64,000 nt of DNA from Alphaproteobacteria bacterium (lineage in GTDB: Bacteria; Pseudomonadota; Alphaproteobacteria; RF32; CAG-239). The stretch covers positions 34,331 to 98,330 of the forward strand of contig JAGBDC010000011.1 in the NCBI GenBank assembly GCA_017937705.1, given 5' to 3'. The translations under genes were made by a program, and so were the position numbers. The stretch's first letter is position 1. Each line of letters starts with the position of its first letter. The notes under the pieces were generated by a model. The model was not told the DNA's origin and did no database searches. It saw only the letters and a program-made list of their open reading frames with translations. This document shows, piece after piece, positions 62,912 to 64,000 of the stretch.

Positions 62912-63316
62912 ATGAAAAAATTAATACTAATATTAATGATTGTAGCTATTTTGCCCGGATGTGCTACAATAATTAAAGGAAAAACTAAAGATATTAATAT
63001 TTTAACCAACACCGGAGAAGAAGCAGAAATTAATATTTTTTCAGCATCTGGAACACAAACTGTAGTCGTTCCAGCAGTAGTAAATGTAAAAAGAGATAAT
63101 CGCCCAATTACCATTACCGTAAAAGGAAATAAATGCACTAGAACAACAACAACGGTTGTTCAAGAAAAAGTTGAATTATGGACATTAGGAAATATTCCTT
63201 TATACATATTTGGTTTAACTGGAACAACTGTAGATGCCTCAACTGGCGCTATGTGGGATTATGATGACAGTATCGTAGTACCCGTATATCAAAAAAATGG
63301 CTGTTCATCTAGATAA
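62912..63316 (+). CDS. Unknown lipoprotein in operon with the DUF4105 gene
   Basis: A 134-residue lipoprotein with lipobox ILPGC (Cys17). The mature part begins ATIIKGKTKDINILT, a typical opening of a broad group of small envelope lipoproteins with a PEGA/carboxypeptidase-like beta domain (GEEAEINIFSASGTQT, KRDNRPITITVKGNKC). It ends with the words GAMWDYDDSIVVPVY, which I recall from a family of short periplasmic lipoproteins close to YceK. Two additional Cys (NKCTR and NGCSS). GGAGAAC precedes the ATG. It overlaps the next gene by 20 bases, so the pair is coupled. Confidence 0.8.
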   Translation: MKKLILILMIVAILPGCATIIKGKTKDINILTNTGEEAEINIFSASGTQTVVVPAVVNVKRDNRPITITVKGNKCTRTTTTVVQEKVELWTLGNIPLYIFGLTGTTVDASTGAMWDYDDSIVVPVYQKNGCSSR

Positions 63317-64000
63317 AATTATTTTAAGCCTTTTAAGTATTGTATATATCAATAATGCTTATGCACAATATGATTTTTATTTACAAAATGATATATACAA
63401 ATCTTCTGATTGGCATAATTTATTGCATTATGAGAAAGGAAAAAGTGTTATCGATAAAAATAGCGCATTTTTCCTTTCTCCCGAAGGATATAAAAATCCT
63501 AAAGCAGAATATATTGCCACAATCAAAGAATTTTTAAATACAGATAACTTAAACGACAAACATGCAATTTGTCGTTATCCGGCAAGATTTAACTATATTT
63601 TGCAAACATTAAATTTGTCTGCCGATAAATTTCCTAAACCTAATTGTTACGATTATACAGAATATAAAAACAAAGTTCCTTTCGAAAAAATATCCATAAT
63701 TTTTGCTGCCGAAAACAATATTAGTCCGTCAACAATGCTCGGACATTCGTTTTTAAAAATTGAAGGGCAAAATAAAGCACACTCTTTCAGCTATTTTGCC
63801 GCTTTTGATACAACTAATTCTCTCAATTTTTATACCAAAGTATTAACTTCCGGTATCGATGGTATGTATATATTATCCCCTTATAGAGTAAAACAAAACG
63901 AATATATAAATAAAGAAAAACGCTCATTATGGGAGTTTGAACTACAATTAAATGAAAACGAAAAAGAAAAGCTAAGGGCTCATTTATGGGAATTAAAAGA
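63297..64000 (+). CDS. DUF4105 (Lnb N-terminal domain) protein, 3'-truncated by the window edge
   Basis: The frame starts at ATG 63297, inside the end of the lipoprotein gene, and stays open to the last base; the remainder lies beyond the window. Signal peptide to about residue 23 (IILSLLSIVYINNAYAQ, AYA cleavage). Residues about 40-235 show the DUF4105 hallmark NISPSTMLGHSFLKIEGQN near 148-166 with the conserved His, followed by HSFSYFAAFDTTNS, a pattern also present in the Lnb lipoprotein acyltransferase N-domain. This domain is thought to be a papain-like cysteine enzyme; the catalytic Cys is not certain in the visible part (ICRYP and NCYDY are candidates). Exported and linked to a lipoprotein gene. 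Confidence 0.82.
   Translation, partial: MAVHLDKIILSLLSIVYINNAYAQYDFYLQNDIYKSSDWHNLLHYEKGKSVIDKNSAFFLSPEGYKNPKAEYIATIKEFLNTDNLNDKHAICRYPARFNYILQTLNLSADKFPKPNCYDYTEYKNKVPFEKISIIFAAENNISPSTMLGHSFLKIEGQNKAHSFSYFAAFDTTNSLNFYTKVLTSGIDGMYILSPYRVKQNEYINKEKRSLWEFELQLNENEKEKLRAHLWELK

Noticed and set aside
1-64000. CRISPR arrays, insertion sequences, prophage, tRNA or rRNA genes
   Set aside because: No regularly spaced repeats, transposase or integrase motifs, or tRNA/rRNA signatures were seen by eye.

Overview
The window is AT-rich chromosomal DNA that I read as alphaproteobacterial. The best lineage markers are an FzlA-type GST-fold division protein (5779-6450), a PopZ/DUF2497 pole organiser (34534-35097) in the order tolC-popZ-valS, a FtsZ with a long linker and a typical C-terminal peptide, and an XRE regulator of the PraR/PhrR type. 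I see no rRNA, tRNA, insertion sequence, prophage or CRISPR. Genus-level placement is not possible from sequence reading alone; the base composition and scattered type IV secretion genes would suit an uncultured, possibly host-associated, alphaproteobacterium, which is inference.

Layout. 1-3224: end of a type IV secretion locus (an unknown acidic/arginine-rich protein that runs in from the left edge, then a VirD4/TraG coupling protein). 3227-6965: ArsR regulator, xseB-ispA, a periplasmic binding-like protein, fzlA and a lipoprotein. 6959-12607 (minus): complete RND efflux operon (MFP, pump, NodT-type outer-membrane lipoprotein). 12745-20881 (plus): a compact division and cell-wall cluster mraY-ftsW-murG-murB-ftsQ-ftsA-ftsZ with no murD, murC or ddl. 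20937-26708 (minus): trmB, an XRE regulator, then miaB-phoH-ybeY-lnt. 26906-31428 (plus): TerB-like protein, a large Asp/Tyr-rich unknown, yggT, yggU-folD, an unusual receiver-like protein and a YqaA/DedA-like membrane protein. 31429-36471 (minus): infA, valS, popZ, tolC. 36627-39101: glycogen phosphorylase. 39295-42126: a divergent pair, a TolC-like lipoprotein with an Ig/cadherin-like tail and a VirB8 homologue. 42155-45104 (minus): pepF, a small membrane protein and a GlmU-like uridylyltransferase without its acyltransferase half. 45188-57043: DUF2207 protein, the dnaE operon (with a 51-residue lipoprotein), an M49-like metallohydrolase coupled to a Memo-AMMECR1 fusion, a HAD phosphatase and an unknown. 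57190-64000: two small unknowns, secA, a parvulin-type foldase, a small unknown, a thioredoxin-fold lipoprotein, a 500-base non-coding stretch with many competing hairpins, a lipoprotein, and a DUF4105 (Lnb-type) protein cut by the right edge.

Most of the window is housekeeping: envelope growth and division, protein export and folding, lipoprotein maturation, tRNA modification and replication. The less ordinary parts are the VirB8/TolC-Ig pair, the M49-like/Memo-AMMECR1 pair, the tandem receiver-like protein lacking its phospho-acceptor Asp, the stand-alone GlmU N-domain, the ligase-free cell-wall cluster, and the structured leader or small RNA at about 62630-62880.
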